Of a DNA stretch of 7,173 bases, positions 5,930 to 7,173 are shown piece after piece. Source of the stretch: an uncultured Prevotella sp. Its GTDB lineage: Bacteria > Bacteroidota > Bacteroidia > Bacteroidales > Bacteroidaceae. Positions within the stretch are counted from its first letter, which is position 1; the number at the start of each line of letters is the position of its first letter. Where the stretch lies: contig USCM01000095.1 of assembly GCA_900553155.1 (NCBI GenBank), forward strand, positions 1-7,173, in the 5' to 3' direction. The position numbers were made by a program, and so were the translations under genes. The notes below the pieces were generated by a model that did no database searches, was not told the origin of the DNA, and saw nothing but the letters and a program-made list of their open reading frames with translations.

Positions 5930-7055
5930 ATGATAGAACGACAGCTTCAGAAAAAGATAGAATCGCGTATGTTTGCCGGTAAGGCAATCATTGTTATAGG
6001 AGCGCGGCAGGTTGGCAAAAGTACGCTTTTCAGGATGATACTTGATAAGCAAGACTGCAAAACACTGCACTTGAATTGTGACGAGCCAGAGGTAAGAGAT
6101 ATGCTAACTAATATCAATACCTCCGAACTACGTCTTCTAATAGCCGATAACAAGATAGTTGTCATTGATGAGGCGCAGCGAGTGGAGAATATAGGTATGA
6201 CCTTAAAGCTTATTACCGATAATTTTCCTACGGTGCAGTTGCTTGTTACGGGGTCTTCGTCGTTTGAATTGCAAGACAAGCTCAATGAGCCTCTTACCGG
6301 GCGCAAGTTCGAGTATCATCTATATCCTATATCAACAGCAGAGATATTGAATAGCCAGGGATTGTTAGGAGTGAAGCAAACCCTTGACCAACGACTTATA
6401 TATGGATCATATCCAGACATCATAAATCATGTTGACGACGCAAAAGAGTTGCTTGCAAACCTTGCCGGCAGCTATCTTTATAAGGATTTGCTATCGCTTG
6501 AGAGTGTGCGCCGACCAGTATTGCTTGGCAAGTTGCTCACGGCTCTTGCGCTACAGGTATGTAGCGAGGTATCGTATAACGAACTTGCACAGACCGTTGG
6601 CACCGACAATAAGACGGTAGAGAAATACATTGATTTGCTTGAGAAGTGCTATATAGTGTTCAGATTAAATGGTTTCAACCGCAACCTGCGCACCGAACTG
6701 AAGAAGGGCAAGAAGATATACTTTTATGACAATGGTATACGCAACGCCATTCTTCAGAATTTCGCCCCCTTGTCATTACGTCAAGATACGGGAGCTTTGT
6801 GGGAGAACTTCATTATAAGCGAGCGTATTAAGGCCAATCAATATTCGGGTCGTTATGCCAACAGTTATTTTTGGCGTACTACACAACAGCAGGAGATTGA
6901 CTATAGAAGAGTGTGATGGGCAGTTCACGGTCTTTGAGATGAAGTGGAATCCGCGCCGCGCCAATACCCAGTTTCCTTCATCATTCCTTACAGCGTATGA
7001 TGTTAAGGAGACAGCTGTCATTACGCCAGATAATTGGATGGACTGGGTTATATAA
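5930..7055 (+). pseudogene. AAA-type ATPase with DUF4143 C-terminus, frameshifted near the 3' end
   Basis: Predicted P-loop ATPase common in many copies in Bacteroidales; its biological role is unknown to me. Using the ATG at 5930, Walker A is GARQVGKST at residues 24-32, Walker B VVIDEAQ at 77-83, a sensor-like TGSSS at 107-111, and LTGR at 122-125. A winged-helix-like part (SYNELAQTVGTDNKTVEKYI) and the DUF4143 region follow. The frame stops at 6914-6916 after EIDYRRV (328 aa). The expected C-terminus continues in the +1 frame from about 6903 to the stop at 7053-7055: IEECDGQFTVFEMKWNPRR and so on to WMDWVI. Restoring TATATA where TATA stands at 6902-6905 gives DYIEECDG and a 375-aa protein of normal family length. 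This may be a true inactivating deletion, a reversible slippage, or a sequence error. An upstream in-frame TTG at 5903 is rejected as start because it lies inside the -7 box. Confidence 0.85.
6902..6905 (+). other. Probable frameshift site (loss of one TA)
   Basis: The bases here read GAC TAT AGA AGA GTG TGA in the upstream frame, ending the protein. If one more TA were present the line would read GAC TAT ATA GAA GAG TGT GAT, coding DYIEECD, and would run smoothly into the conserved FEMKWNP segment. A dinucleotide run is a plausible slippage point. A +1 ribosomal shift at the tandem AGA codons would give almost the same protein lacking the isoleucine. Confidence 0.7.
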
Positions 7056-7173
7056 GTGTCGACTGACAGATTATCACTGTTCTCTGTCTGTTTGGCTCGT
7101 TATGTGCCATATTTGCTTACTATTTAACACTTTGTATCTTCTCCAATCACTTGGCATGCAAGTTGTATTATCA
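7056..7173. other. Non-coding tail, no gene recognised
   Basis: No credible coding region or RNA gene is seen in these 118 bases. A weak inverted pair, GACAGA at 7065-7070 and TCTGTC at 7083-7088, could be part of a poor hairpin after the ATPase stop. TTTG at 7112-7115 followed 19 nt later by TATCTTCT at 7135-7142 is a weak promoter-like match lacking two bases of the -7 consensus. Neither is strong enough to call. Confidence 0.4.

Noticed and set aside
6855..7055. A separate 66-aa gene starting at the ATG at 6855
   Set aside because: Only the part after about 6903 looks like protein; it is the missing C-terminus of the ATPase in a shifted frame, not an independent gene.
7112..7142. Possible promoter TTTG-N19-TATCTTCT near the window end
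   Set aside because: The -7 box lacks two consensus bases and no gene start can be seen before the window ends.

Overview
The window looks like a chromosomal stretch from a Bacteroidales bacterium, most likely Prevotella or a close relative. The reasons are two textbook Bacteroidetes promoters (a -33 TTTG, then 20 nt, then a -7 TAnnTTTG), the lack of Shine-Dalgarno sequences ahead of the starts, A-rich leaders, and the gene families present. The genus is inferred from style, not from a marker gene. All genes read on the + strand.

Layout. (1) 1-2744: an RND efflux pump permease of the CusA/CzcA heavy-metal type, cut off at its 5' end by the window edge. (2) 2698-3873: its TolC-type outer-membrane partner, whose start overlaps the pump gene by 47 nt. 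The periplasmic adaptor is not downstream and probably lies upstream. (3) 3874-3961: a short gap holding a perfect 39-bp inverted repeat that contains the -33 box of the next promoter. (4) 3962-4625: a HigB toxin and HigA antitoxin pair, clearly more AT-rich than its neighbours. (5) 4648-5793: a membrane protein with a covalent-FMN-type domain and two CxxxCP iron-sulfur motifs, probably moving electrons across the inner membrane. It starts 22 nt after higA with no visible promoter of its own. (6) 5794-5929: a gap holding a 66-bp nested palindrome fused to a second promoter. (7) 5930-7055: an AAA-type ATPase with a DUF4143 C-terminus. It is broken near the 3' end by what looks like loss of one TA from a TATATA run. 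(8) 7056-7173: a tail with no gene seen.

How the parts work together. The first two genes form an efflux operon that spans both membranes. higBA is an autonomous toxin-antitoxin module, and its promoter palindrome is the natural candidate for HigA autoregulation. The flavin/iron-sulfur gene may be read from the higBA promoter. The ATPase gene has its own promoter within a much larger palindrome.

The most unusual material is non-coding: two long palindromes, each containing the -33 box of a promoter with identical 20-nt spacing. The larger one is built from two tandem inverted units whose central segments are reverse complements of each other. The second point of interest is the two-base frameshift in the ATPase gene, which separates the two halves of a nuclease-like motif.
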